DNA of 64,000 nt, taken from positions 3,472,001 to 3,536,000 of the forward strand of contig NC_015572.1 of NCBI RefSeq assembly GCF_000214665.1. The letters run 5' to 3'. Source of the DNA: Methylomonas methanica MC09 (GTDB lineage: Bacteria > Pseudomonadota > Gammaproteobacteria > Methylococcales > Methylomonadaceae). Shown one piece after another: positions 47,271 to 54,434 of this stretch. The first letter of the stretch is position 1. Each line of letters begins with the position of its first letter. Below the pieces are notes generated by a model. The model ran no database searches, was not told the origin of the DNA, and saw only the letters and a program-made list of their open reading frames with translations. The position numbers were made by a program, and so were the translations under genes.

Positions 47271-47903
47271 TCAATCCTTGGCTAACGCCAAATTAAACCG
47301 GCAGGCGCAGTCTTGTTTGGCCATGCACTGGGTCTGCTGAATCGGTTTTTCCAATAAGGTGCTGATCAAGGCCTGATCGAAATGACACAGTTCAGGATGT
47401 TGTTGGGCCAGGTCGTGATAAACGCAATTAACCGCCTTGATGGTAGGCAGCCCTTCCGCTTGCTCCAGTTCCGCATGATAACCCAGGCTTTGCATCAGCT
47501 CGACCAACGCCAACAGTTTTTGCTGGGTATTCTTATGACTGAATTGCGGCGCCAGGGATTGCGCCAGCTTAACCCCCATATTCCACATCATTTTTTCCAA
47601 CGCTTCGGTCGATAACTCCGCAGCCAAATCGTCGAGCAACAGATTGCAAAACCAGGCGTATTGCTTGGGAAAGCGGTTCAAACCCTGCTCGGTCAAACGA
47701 TAACTGCGTGCCGGCCGGCCTCCGGTGCTGGTCAACGCCGCTTCTTTAACCCATTGCAGTTTTTCCAGCCCTACCAAATGCTGCTTAACCGCATTCCGGG
47801 AGATATCCATTTTTGCCGCCATTTCATCAATGCTCATGCCGCCCGCCGAATTCAGCAGCAAAGTCATGATCTGTTCTTGTCGTGATCCGATAGGAGTGGT
47901 CAT
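47271..47903 (-). CDS. SufR-like winged-helix transcriptional regulator with cysteine-rich tail
   Basis: 210 residues from ATG 47903 (the frame extends to 47969). The N-terminal HTH (about 8-65, with MDISRNAVKQHLVGLEK) is of the DeoR/ArsR-like SufR type. The C-terminal half has C160, C173, C193, C199 and C201, arranged like the cluster-binding cysteines of SufR. It probably senses Fe-S status, nitric oxide or O2. It is divergent from the truncated hemoglobin and reductase genes, which are probable targets. Confidence 0.8.
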   Translation of the reverse strand: MTTPIGSRQEQIMTLLLNSAGGMSIDEMAAKMDISRNAVKQHLVGLEKLQWVKEAALTSTGGRPARSYRLTEQGLNRFPKQYAWFCNLLLDDLAAELSTEALEKMMWNMGVKLAQSLAPQFSHKNTQQKLLALVELMQSLGYHAELEQAEGLPTIKAVNCVYHDLAQQHPELCHFDQALISTLLEKPIQQTQCMAKQDCACRFNLALAKD

Positions 47904-48102
47904 AAGCGCGCAAATAGTCAAACTGCAGAAAATTAAAGGTGTGCTTTCGGCAAATTTTAGCACAGGCAAACAGCATTCATACTGGATATATAATATCCCG
48001 AACTTTTATAATAAAAAAGTTGCATAAGTAGCTCTTTTTACTTACCCTATCCGCCGAGCTTAACCGCTCGCCCTACTTATTCACACAACCAGGAACCCGA
48101 AC

Positions 48103-48483
48103 ATGACTGAAACCACCACCTCCTTATACGACCAACTGGGCGGCGAAGCCGCCGTTAACGCCGCTGTCGATATTTTTTACCGCAAAGTCCTCGGCGATCA
48201 CCGCATCAACCGGTTTTTCGATAATACCGATATCGAAAAACAGGCCGCAAAACAAAAATCGTTTCTGACCATGGCCTTCGGCGGCCCTAACAACTACAAC
48301 GGCGCCGACATGCGCCAGGCCCATGCTCATCTGGTACAAAAACTCGGCCTGGACGATTCCCACTTCGATGCGGTTATGGAACACCTAAGCGGTACCTTGG
48401 TAGAACTGAGCGTGCCGCAAAACCTGATCGACCAAGTCGCCGCTATCGCGGAAAGTACACGTGACGATGTTTTGAATCGCTGA
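48103..48483 (+). CDS. Group I truncated hemoglobin
   Basis: 126-residue TrHbI. B10 tyrosine Y26 (FYRKVL), the FLTMAFGGP loop and the proximal heme histidine H74 (MRQAHAHL) are present. It binds O2 or NO. It is followed after 14 bases by a ferredoxin-FNR reductase, so a reductase-supported NO dioxygenase or O2-handling role is likely. AGGAA precedes the ATG. Confidence 0.92.
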   Translation: MTETTTSLYDQLGGEAAVNAAVDIFYRKVLGDHRINRFFDNTDIEKQAAKQKSFLTMAFGGPNNYNGADMRQAHAHLVQKLGLDDSHFDAVMEHLSGTLVELSVPQNLIDQVAAIAESTRDDVLNR

Positions 48484-48497
48484 TAGGAGCATAGGGG

Positions 48498-49484
48498 ATG
48501 TCGTTAAAAAAAATTACATTGGATAATCATGAAGTGGTTTGCCAAAGCGGCGAAACGGTTCTCGATGCCTTACTGCGCGAACATATCGACATCCCTCACG
48601 CCTGCCGGGAGGGCGCCTGCCAAAGCTGCATGATACGCAGCTTGAACGGCCCGCCCCCGATTGCCGCTCAAAACGGCTTAAAGGACGTACTGAGGCATCA
48701 AAATCATTTTTTGGCCTGTCTATGCCATCCGCAAGAGGATATGGTCATCAGCCTGAGCCCTCCGGCCGATTTCTTTAACGAGGCCACCGTAACCGGCAAA
48801 GAGTTACTGAATTCGGAAACGCTATTACTCACACTGCACAGCGAGCAGCCGCTGGATTACTACGCCGGTCAGTTCGTGAATTTAAGACGCGCCGACGGTC
48901 TGACCCGCAGCTATTCCATTGCCAATAACCGTATTCACACCCATAAATTAACCTTCCATATCCGCCGTCTTTCGGGCGGACGCTTTAGCGAATGGGCGCA
49001 CCGGGAATTAAACATCGGCGACACACTTTCCGTTTCCGACCCGCAAGGGCTGTGTTACTACCTGCCTAATCAACCGGAGCAATGCATGTTGCTGATCGGC
49101 ACCGGCAGCGGCTTGGCGCCACTGGCCGGCATCATCAGCGAAGCGCTGCATCATGGCCACAGCGGCGTCATCCACTTATTTCATGGCAGCAGGGAAGTCG
49201 ACGGCCTGTATTGGATAGACGAAATGCAGCAACTGGCCCGGCAATATGCTAATTTTCACTACACCCCTTGCGTATCCAAAGGCGACGCGCCGGCGGGTTT
49301 CGCGGCCGGCCGCGCCAATGACGTGGCGATATCCCTGCTACCCAGTCTGAAAGGCTGGCGGGTTTATCTGTGCGGTCATCCGGACATGGTCAACCAGACC
49401 AAACGCCAGGCGTATTTGCACGGCGCCAGTCTTCAAGACATGTACGCGGACGCTTTTCACGTAGCCTCCGCAACTTTGGACTAG
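48498..49484 (+). CDS. 2Fe-2S ferredoxin-NAD(P)H oxidoreductase
   Basis: 328 residues: plant-type 2Fe-2S domain with C36, C41, C44 and C74, then an FAD-binding domain (RSYSIAN) and an NAD-binding domain (GTGSGLAPL). The order ferredoxin-FAD-NAD is that of methane/phenol monooxygenase reductases and CDP-6-deoxy-glucoseen reductase. Its place after the truncated hemoglobin suggests that it reduces that globin. GGAGC precedes the ATG. Confidence 0.88.
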   Translation: MSLKKITLDNHEVVCQSGETVLDALLREHIDIPHACREGACQSCMIRSLNGPPPIAAQNGLKDVLRHQNHFLACLCHPQEDMVISLSPPADFFNEATVTGKELLNSETLLLTLHSEQPLDYYAGQFVNLRRADGLTRSYSIANNRIHTHKLTFHIRRLSGGRFSEWAHRELNIGDTLSVSDPQGLCYYLPNQPEQCMLLIGTGSGLAPLAGIISEALHHGHSGVIHLFHGSREVDGLYWIDEMQQLARQYANFHYTPCVSKGDAPAGFAAGRANDVAISLLPSLKGWRVYLCGHPDMVNQTKRQAYLHGASLQDMYADAFHVASATLD

Positions 49485-49516
49485 GCTTTAGATTTAGCGC
49501 GCATTCGGAGCGTAAC

Positions 49517-50689
49517 ATGTGGCAATTCCTCCGCCAGTTCACCCTAGAGCCGGTCAGCTTAAGCCTAAAGGAAAAATGCATCGCCGCCCTGGCGAGCTTT
49601 AGCGCGATTTTGGGCACCGGTTTGCTGACTCAACTCTACGCAGGCGAATATACAACCCTACTGGTCGCATCCATGGGCGCATCGGCGGTGATTTTGTTTG
49701 TCATCCCCGGCAGCCCGTTAGCTCAACCCTGGCCATTCTTAGGCGGTCAGTTACTGTCGGCAATAATAGGGGTCTATTGCGCCTTTTATATACCGCAACC
49801 GATTTTGGCAGCCGCGCTGGCTGTAGGGCTCGCCATATGGATTATGCTGGTATTACGTTGTCTGCACCCTCCTGGCGCGGCAACCGCATTAGCGCCGATA
49901 GTAAGCAACGCTCACCATTCCGGACCGGACCTGGGATTTCTAATCGGTCCGGTTGGCATCAACGTACTGTTCATGTTGCTACTGGCTATATTCATCAACC
50001 GGCTGATCCTGAGGCGAGATTATCCGGCCCGATTGTCGCCCCCTAAACGATCGACTCCGCAACAGGCCGATACCGATAAGCTAACCGGTATCAGCTTGAA
50101 CGACATTCAACAAGTCACCCAAGGTTATGATCATTTTATAGACATCGGCGCGGACGAACTGTTGCAAATATACAGACGCTTGCAATTATTACGGTTTGAA
50201 CAGACTACCGGCGCACTGAGTTGCGGCGATATCATGCAGGATAATATCGTCACCGCCGAATATGCCACCGAAGTCGAAGACGCCTGGACTCTGATGCATA
50301 AACAACGACTGACGGTACTGCCGGTTCTGGATCGCGCCCGACGGGTTATCGGCATCGTCACCCGCCACGATTTCTTAAAAAACATACAGCTGACACCGTA
50401 CCGGGGCTTTCAGGATAAATGGCAGACCTTCATCAAAAGCACCCCGCATTCCCACACCGATAAGCCGGAAGCGCTGGGCCACATCATGACTCGTCGGGTA
50501 AAGACCTTACCCGCCACGGCGCACATCTCGGAATTGCTACCCTTAATCGTCAATGAAGGACATCACCACATTCCCATAACCGATGCGGAGGGACGTTTTG
50601 CAGGCATCGTCTTTCAAAGCCGCTTGATCTCCGCGCTGTTTACAAATCAACTACCGCAGCAAACAAAGCCTGCATTGAAAAACGCTTGA
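49517..50689 (+). CDS. HPP-family membrane protein with two CBS domains
   Basis: 390 residues from ATG 49517, preceded by GGAG. Residues ~1-180 form the HPP domain: four helices and the signature CLHPPGAA. Residues ~235-380 hold two CBS domains (TVLPVLDRARRVIGIVTRHD and HHIPITDAEGRFAGIV) that bind adenosine nucleotides. HPP proteins have been linked to nitrite transport in plastids and cyanobacteria; here function is inferred only. It closes the hemoglobin-reductase run. Confidence 0.88.
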   Translation: MWQFLRQFTLEPVSLSLKEKCIAALASFSAILGTGLLTQLYAGEYTTLLVASMGASAVILFVIPGSPLAQPWPFLGGQLLSAIIGVYCAFYIPQPILAAALAVGLAIWIMLVLRCLHPPGAATALAPIVSNAHHSGPDLGFLIGPVGINVLFMLLLAIFINRLILRRDYPARLSPPKRSTPQQADTDKLTGISLNDIQQVTQGYDHFIDIGADELLQIYRRLQLLRFEQTTGALSCGDIMQDNIVTAEYATEVEDAWTLMHKQRLTVLPVLDRARRVIGIVTRHDFLKNIQLTPYRGFQDKWQTFIKSTPHSHTDKPEALGHIMTRRVKTLPATAHISELLPLIVNEGHHHIPITDAEGRFAGIVFQSRLISALFTNQLPQQTKPALKNA

Positions 50690-50727
50690 TCCGAAACGAC
50701 GGAATATCAGCGAATGCTTCGTTGATC

Positions 50728-50830
50728 GGTTATTTGTAGCGGCTTGCAATCGAAAACCCGCAAACCAGCAAACCAGCAAACCAGCAAACCAGCAATCAGC
50801 GCAATTTTCGACCGGAATTAAATGCAATTG
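50728..50830 (+). repeat. Left copy of a ~75-bp inverted repeat, with expanded 8-bp units
   Basis: This stretch matches the reverse complement of 53777-53850 at about 68 of 75 positions once extra units are ignored. The left copy has four CAAACCAG units (50761-50792) against one in the right copy. Each copy can fold, with TCGAAAA and TTTTCGA as stem ends. Together they flank the 3-kb accessory region. Confidence 0.8.
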
Positions 50831-51330
50831 ACGGGCGCTCAAACCGAGATTATTTGCAACTGAAATATGTCGCTGGTCATCAGTGGCAGTTGGCCGAAAC
50901 TGTGAATTCGCCCATCTCGATAGCTGACGTTCAAAATTTGAATGGATTCGACGAAGCTATAGTCGCTAGCGGCCAAAAACTGACGGACGAATAGAATATG
51001 CTAATGACAACTGTCCAGCCAAAAGCAGCCATGGAGTATGGCAAGTTTACGAGCCGCACCAATCGCGAACTATGCAGTGCACGATGTTTACCGCATTCTG
51101 CCAGATAATAGTAAATTCAAATTAATAAATTTGACGTTGAACAGAGTATCTGCGAGCAAATATTTCCCGCCTGCGCGGGAATGAGGGGGTATTCGAGGTG
51201 CTATATTGTCAACGTGATCTGGTGCGCACCCGATGATAGGTTATCGGAGCCAGCGTCGAGGCGCAACGGGCGCGGCAGATGCGCCTTATCGCGTTAAAAT
51301 CTGCATCCTGAGCGCACGGGGTATAGATGA
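50831..51330. other. 500-base region without genes inside the repeat-flanked island
   Basis: No supported gene. It includes a REP-like hairpin at 51164-51181 (TTCCCGC-CTGC-GCGGGAA) and otherwise unremarkable sequence. The plus-strand open frame from 51233 lies opposite real minus-strand genes. Confidence 0.5.
51164..51181. repeat. REP-like hairpin
   Basis: TTCCCGC-CTGC-GCGGGAA, a 7-base stem with a 4-base loop followed by TGAGGGGG. Similar hairpins are common as dispersed intergenic repeats in proteobacteria. Confidence 0.6.
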
Positions 51331-51567
51331 TTACAGCTCGGCAGCATTCACTGAAAATGGCAAAGGATCGTGCACTCTCTCTATAGCTATTCTGGATATA
51401 GTTGCCACTGCGGTAGGGGAAGCTTCGGATGGTGATTCTCCCATGTTCATTGCACCGAACTTAAATGAGGCAGCTAATATCCAATGCCCTTCTGTTATAT
51501 TTTGTTCTCTTAATAAAATACGCAGCAACTCATTATTTGTAAATTCAATTTTTGTCGTTTCGGCCAT
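51331..51567 (-). CDS. Hypothetical 78-residue protein of the island
   Basis: 78 residues, no known domain recognised. A helical N-terminal half (NNELLRILLREQN) is followed by a beta-rich tail with VATISRIAIERV and PFSVNAAEL. It lies 19 bases after the MqsA-like gene on the same strand, so it is probably the third gene of that operon. Base composition is AT-rich like its partners. Confidence 0.6.
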   Translation of the reverse strand: MAETTKIEFTNNELLRILLREQNITEGHWILAASFKFGAMNMGESPSEASPTAVATISRIAIERVHDPLPFSVNAAEL

Positions 51568-51586
51568 AATTTGTTTTTCCAGATGT

Positions 51587-52177
51587 TTAGTAGGAACAAT
51601 GACTCACAACGAAATTATTGTCGTTATTAGTGGTGAATTTTGTTTCTATGAATTCAGGTTTAGTGGCAATGGTTGCTTCAAAACGGCCTTGAGCAAGCCT
51701 ATATTTTTGATCAAAATTATTTGCTTCACAGATTTGGTAAAAGTCTTTTGCAGCTTGTTCCATTAATTTCGATCTTGAAAAAGTTTCATCATAATCTGCA
51801 TCCGCTACTTCAAGTATCCATGGATATGTTCGTATTATTCTCAATAGCGCTAAACCGGATGCTGATGGTTCTTTTGTTTTCCAGCGATTGACGGTTCTTG
51901 CTGGAAGTTCTAACGCCCTTTCAAGATAAGCGGTCTTGACATTCTGGTCTTGCAAAAAATCAATGATATTACAAACCGAGTGTCTTTTAGCTAGGTTGAG
52001 AGCCCTGTTTATCTCGGTATTGTTTACATCAGAAAAATCGCCTTCTTCACCGCAAGATAAGCAGTGATCCACAACTTCAATATATTCTTCATAATCTCCA
52101 TAAGCGATATGGATACGGTTATGTATTTCGGTAGTGCTAATTGAGTCTGAGCCACAAGCAGGGCATGATTTAGTCAT
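51587..52177 (-). CDS. MqsA-like antitoxin/regulator: zinc finger plus helix-turn-helix
   Basis: 196 residues. An N-terminal zinc finger with C5, C8, C39 and C42 is followed by an HTH near 75-110 (KTAYLERALELPARTVNRWKT). This order, zinc ribbon then XRE-type HTH, is that of MqsA antitoxins. The start overlaps the stop of the upstream gene by four bases (ATGA). It is the likely repressor acting at the palindromes 52614-52638 and 52655-52669. Confidence 0.72.
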   Translation of the reverse strand: MTKSCPACGSDSISTTEIHNRIHIAYGDYEEYIEVVDHCLSCGEEGDFSDVNNTEINRALNLAKRHSVCNIIDFLQDQNVKTAYLERALELPARTVNRWKTKEPSASGLALLRIIRTYPWILEVADADYDETFSRSKLMEQAAKDFYQICEANNFDQKYRLAQGRFEATIATKPEFIETKFTTNNDNNFVVSHCSY

Positions 52178-52569
52178 TTTGTTTCTCCTGTTTGGAATGC
52201 AAGTTTTAACTGTTCTTCTATTGCATTATTTTTGGGGCGTTGTTTAAGGTTCTGTTTAAATGACTTAATGATCCATTTTTGTGTTTTAGGATTAAAAAAG
52301 AAGGCAATATAACCTTGTTTTTTTCCTGAGTAGAAGTCGTAAGCGTCCACCATGATTTCTGTCTCAGGGTTGGGATTGTTTTCCCATTCTTTCGTATTAA
52401 TATGGTTGAGATTTTCTAAACCTCCGTTAGCTATAAATGCATAAACATCGCTATTCGTGCGCAGCTTAAAATGCGCGTTAGCATCGTCCTGAGCTGCCTT
52501 TGTCACGAAGACAACGCTTCCTGTTTCGCAAGCGCTAATTAAATGCTGAATGTCATAGGCTGCCGTCAT
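52174..52569 (-). CDS. Putative toxin partner of the MqsA-like protein
   Basis: 131 residues from ATG 52569, which follows GAAGAG; a longer frame to 52614 would start inside the operator palindrome and is less likely. The fold is not recognised: a helical start, then beta-rich sequence (GYIAFFFNPKTQKWIIKSFKQN) that recalls small RNase-type toxins only vaguely. It is not MqsR by sequence. Genetic layout (small first gene, overlapping zinc-HTH second gene, palindromic operator) supports a toxin-antitoxin type pair, but this is inference. Confidence 0.5.
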   Translation of the reverse strand: MTAAYDIQHLISACETGSVVFVTKAAQDDANAHFKLRTNSDVYAFIANGGLENLNHINTKEWENNPNPETEIMVDAYDFYSGKKQGYIAFFFNPKTQKWIIKSFKQNLKQRPKNNAIEEQLKLAFQTGETK

Positions 52570-52613
52570 GGACTCTTCTTTCGTGACTTGAACGTTAGTA
52601 TAGCAAAAAATCA

Positions 52614-52638
52614 TTTTTTATACGTTACGTATAAAAAA
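52614..52638. promoter_or_regulatory. Perfect 12-1-12 palindrome, operator of the MqsA-like operon
   Basis: TTTTTTATACGT-T-ACGTATAAAAAA lies 45 bases upstream of the first ATG. TATACT on the minus strand at 52597-52602 is a good -10 box, so the palindrome covers the -35 region, as expected for autorepression. Confidence 0.7.
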
Positions 52639-53144
52639 TAAGCTCATGGAGTTGTTTACGTTTCGTAAAGATTTCATAAGATCCGTGCCCATTTTGCGAG
52701 AAGAGCGAAGATCCAACAAAAATGGCAGATTTCTCGGCCTTATCCTTAGCTCCGATTAACGACAGCTTCGGATAATATTGACATCAAAAATGAGCTATAC
52801 GCAAGCTATAGATACCTGGGGTGACAAAGATACGTTCTGCGGCCTTTTACTCAAAGCATGTCTTGTATTCAAAACTGGGCATGTATCTTTGTTATCGCAG
52901 TCATCTATAATCACACTTTGAATGACGGCTTATCTGTCTGTTCTTGTCATTGCTAATTAACCACCATCAGTCAGCAACGGGTCGTCAGCAGCGATTCGCG
53001 GAGCATGAAAACCGCCATTCCGGAACGTCGGCTTTCAGAAGAAACCAGTATCCGCAAAGGCTGATTAGGTCAAACGCGCATTTCGGGGTTGTGTAGCACC
53101 GAACTTCCCAATGATTAAATGGCGACTGGTAACAAGACTGCTTG
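52639..53144. other. Region without clear genes between the two toxin-antitoxin loci
   Basis: Contains a second palindrome TTTACG-TTT-CGTAAA (52655-52669) that shares the ACGT/CGTA core of the operator. It also has a 10-base inverted repeat (ACAAAGATAC at 52824-52833 and GTATCTTTGT at 52883-52892). A 43-codon frame from 52790 has no further support. Confidence 0.45.
52655..52669. promoter_or_regulatory. Second palindrome upstream of the MqsA-like operon
   Basis: TTTACG-TTT-CGTAAA, a 6-3-6 palindrome 16 bases upstream of the larger one and with the same central core. It may be a secondary site for the same regulator. Confidence 0.45.
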
Positions 53145-53431
53145 TTATAGCCAGTCTTCCGTATCCTGATGGCCTAAGATAGTCATGATTTCGACTATGC
53201 CGCCATTGATCCGGTAATAAATGCTGTCGGTGCCATACGCGCTACGCCTGTACCCAGCACGGAAGAGTCAACGGCCTGATATAGATAAGGCTGTTCAGCG
53301 ATTTGTGCAAAACGATCAAGCATCCCTTGATGATATTGATCGGCTCTCTGATTACCCTGCGTTTAAGCGCCGTATAACCAGATTCTCTTCAAATCGGCGC
53401 GGGCTTTTTTCGAAAGTTTATAAGAGCCCAT
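53145..53431 (-). pseudogene. Broken parE-type toxin gene
   Basis: Three pieces in two shifted frames make up a RelE/ParE toxin: ATG at 53431 gives MGSYKLSKKARADLKRIWLYG and then a stop. A shifted frame gives QYHQGMLDRFAQIAEQPYLY. A further shift gives GYRRSAYGTDSIYYRINGG and IVEIMTILGHQDTEDWL before the stop at 53145. These match the ParE pattern (KKAxxDL, RF..LAxxP, YRxxxYGxHxIYY, VEIxRILGxxD). The start overlaps the end of the parD-like gene, as in intact parDE operons. Confidence 0.82.
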
Positions 53432-53723
53432 CTTGCCGTGCTTCTTCCTTGAAGTTGGCCAATAAATCGTCCGGCTGCTCGTCGATAAAACCACTCTGTT
53501 CCGCTTTAATCAGTTCAGAACGAATGTGTTCTATTTCAAGCTGCCGCCGCCGTGCCTGACGGATAAGATCGTTAATCACTTCGCTCTTACTGCTGTACTC
53601 TGCACTGGCGACTTGAGCCTTCAACCATTCGTCGTTGGGTTCCGATACGGATATGCTTTGTCTTACCCTTTCAAAAACAGGTTGTACACCAATATAGCGC
53701 CAATTTTGCACCACATAAAACAA
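53418..53723 (-). CDS. ParD-type antitoxin (start uncertain)
   Basis: Up to 101 residues; the ParD-like part is RQSISVSEPNDEWLKAQV and SSKSEVINDLIRQARRR plus an acidic tail that would bind the toxin. Homologues usually start a few residues before RQSIS, but here that codon is GTA (53664-53666) after GAAAGGG, so the true start may be lost or may be an upstream GTG/TTG. The partner parE is broken. A perfect palindrome lies just upstream at 53732-53757. Confidence 0.65.
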   Translation of the reverse strand: MFYVVQNWRYIGVQPVFERVRQSISVSEPNDEWLKAQVASAEYSSKSEVINDLIRQARRRQLEIEHIRSELIKAEQSGFIDEQPDDLLANFKEEARQDGLL

Positions 53724-53731
53724 AATACAGC

Positions 53732-53757
53732 GTCCAAAAAACGGACGTTTTTTGGAC
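53732..53757. promoter_or_regulatory. Perfect 12-2-12 palindrome upstream of parD
   Basis: GTCCAAAAAACG-GA-CGTTTTTTGGAC. Placed directly upstream of the parD-like gene, it is probably the ParD operator. A terminator function is also possible given the T and A runs. Confidence 0.6.
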
Positions 53758-53776
53758 TTGTTAACCTTTCACTTTC

Positions 53777-53850
53777 TGCAATTAGTTCCGGTCGAAAATT
53801 GCGCTGATTGCTGGTTTGTGGATTTTCGATTGCAAGTCGCTACAGATAAC
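53777..53850 (-). repeat. Right copy of the ~75-bp inverted repeat
   Basis: Reverse-complement match to 50728-50830 with one CAAACCAG unit instead of four. The conserved core includes TTGCAATCGAAAA and CAGCGCAATTTTCGACCGGAA. It marks the right edge of the accessory island. Confidence 0.8.
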
Positions 53851-54095
53851 TCGAAGCTCGCTTTTCCACGCACACCATCAAACACAGCCTCTTTCGCTTA
53901 ACCCGCTATACAGTTTTCGACTCCCGCTCCGCTCTAAGCATTACGCGCTAACACGACTTTGGAATCGGTTCAATTGCCGTGGCGACAATTGCAACAAGCC
54001 ATCACAAAAATTAACGCTTGCGATAGCAAGAAAATCGGCGTTAATATATCGACTCGATATGATATCGACTCGATCAACTACTGTGGAGTCCACCC
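53851..54095. other. Intergenic region with hairpin and short direct repeat
   Basis: No gene seen. TTAACGCTTGC-GATA-GCAAG...CGTTAA (about 54011-54045) can fold as a hairpin. ATATCGACTCGAT occurs twice, at 54046-54058 and 54062-54074. Confidence 0.4.
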
Positions 54096-54299
54096 ATGTT
54101 TAAACTACTCACATCCTTTTCTATTGCCTTGTTTTTAGCTTTGCATAATAGCGTCACGCTTGCGGCCACCAGCGTACAAGCACCCACCCAATTGGCGTTT
54201 GCGCATGCACAGGCCTACGACGAGTTAGCCGCCAGCCTGATAGTCTGCCTGCTGATTATCGGCATCTATGCTTTTTATTGGCTAAAGCAAAAAGCATAA
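54096..54299 (+). CDS. Small membrane protein with signal peptide
   Basis: 67 residues, not recognised. A signal-like N-terminal helix (about 1-23, cut near TLA-AT) is followed by a short periplasmic segment and a second helix (about 44-62) ending in KQK. It precedes the SulP transporter by 135 bases on the same strand and may be a small partner, though nothing proves it. GTGGAG stands upstream of the ATG. Confidence 0.55.
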   Translation: MFKLLTSFSIALFLALHNSVTLAATSVQAPTQLAFAHAQAYDELAASLIVCLLIIGIYAFYWLKQKA

Positions 54300-54434
54300 C
54301 TGCCCACAACCTAATTTAACGATTAACAAGCAGCCTGCATTTTGCCGTCATGCCCATCGACATGAGCGAGTATGGCTTAAAACCAAAACTATAACTTCTT
54401 TAAGGCGCGCTGCTCATCCCACAGGAGGCGGTTT

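Noticed and set aside
50761..50793. Tandem CAAACCAG units as a CRISPR or VNTR array
   Set aside because: Units are 8 bases without spacers. They are an expansion inside the inverted repeat, not a CRISPR.
51233..51766. 177-codon plus-strand frame in the island
   Set aside because: It lies opposite the 78-residue gene and the end of the MqsA-like gene, both with better start signals and operon layout; the translation looks random.
52790..52921. 43-codon frame MSYTQAIDTWGDKDTF...
   Set aside because: No ribosome binding site and it contains the arms of an inverted repeat; probably chance.
53816..54103. 95-codon plus-strand frame after the right repeat
   Set aside because: It starts inside the repeat and has odd composition without motifs; a hairpin and direct repeats inside suggest non-coding DNA.
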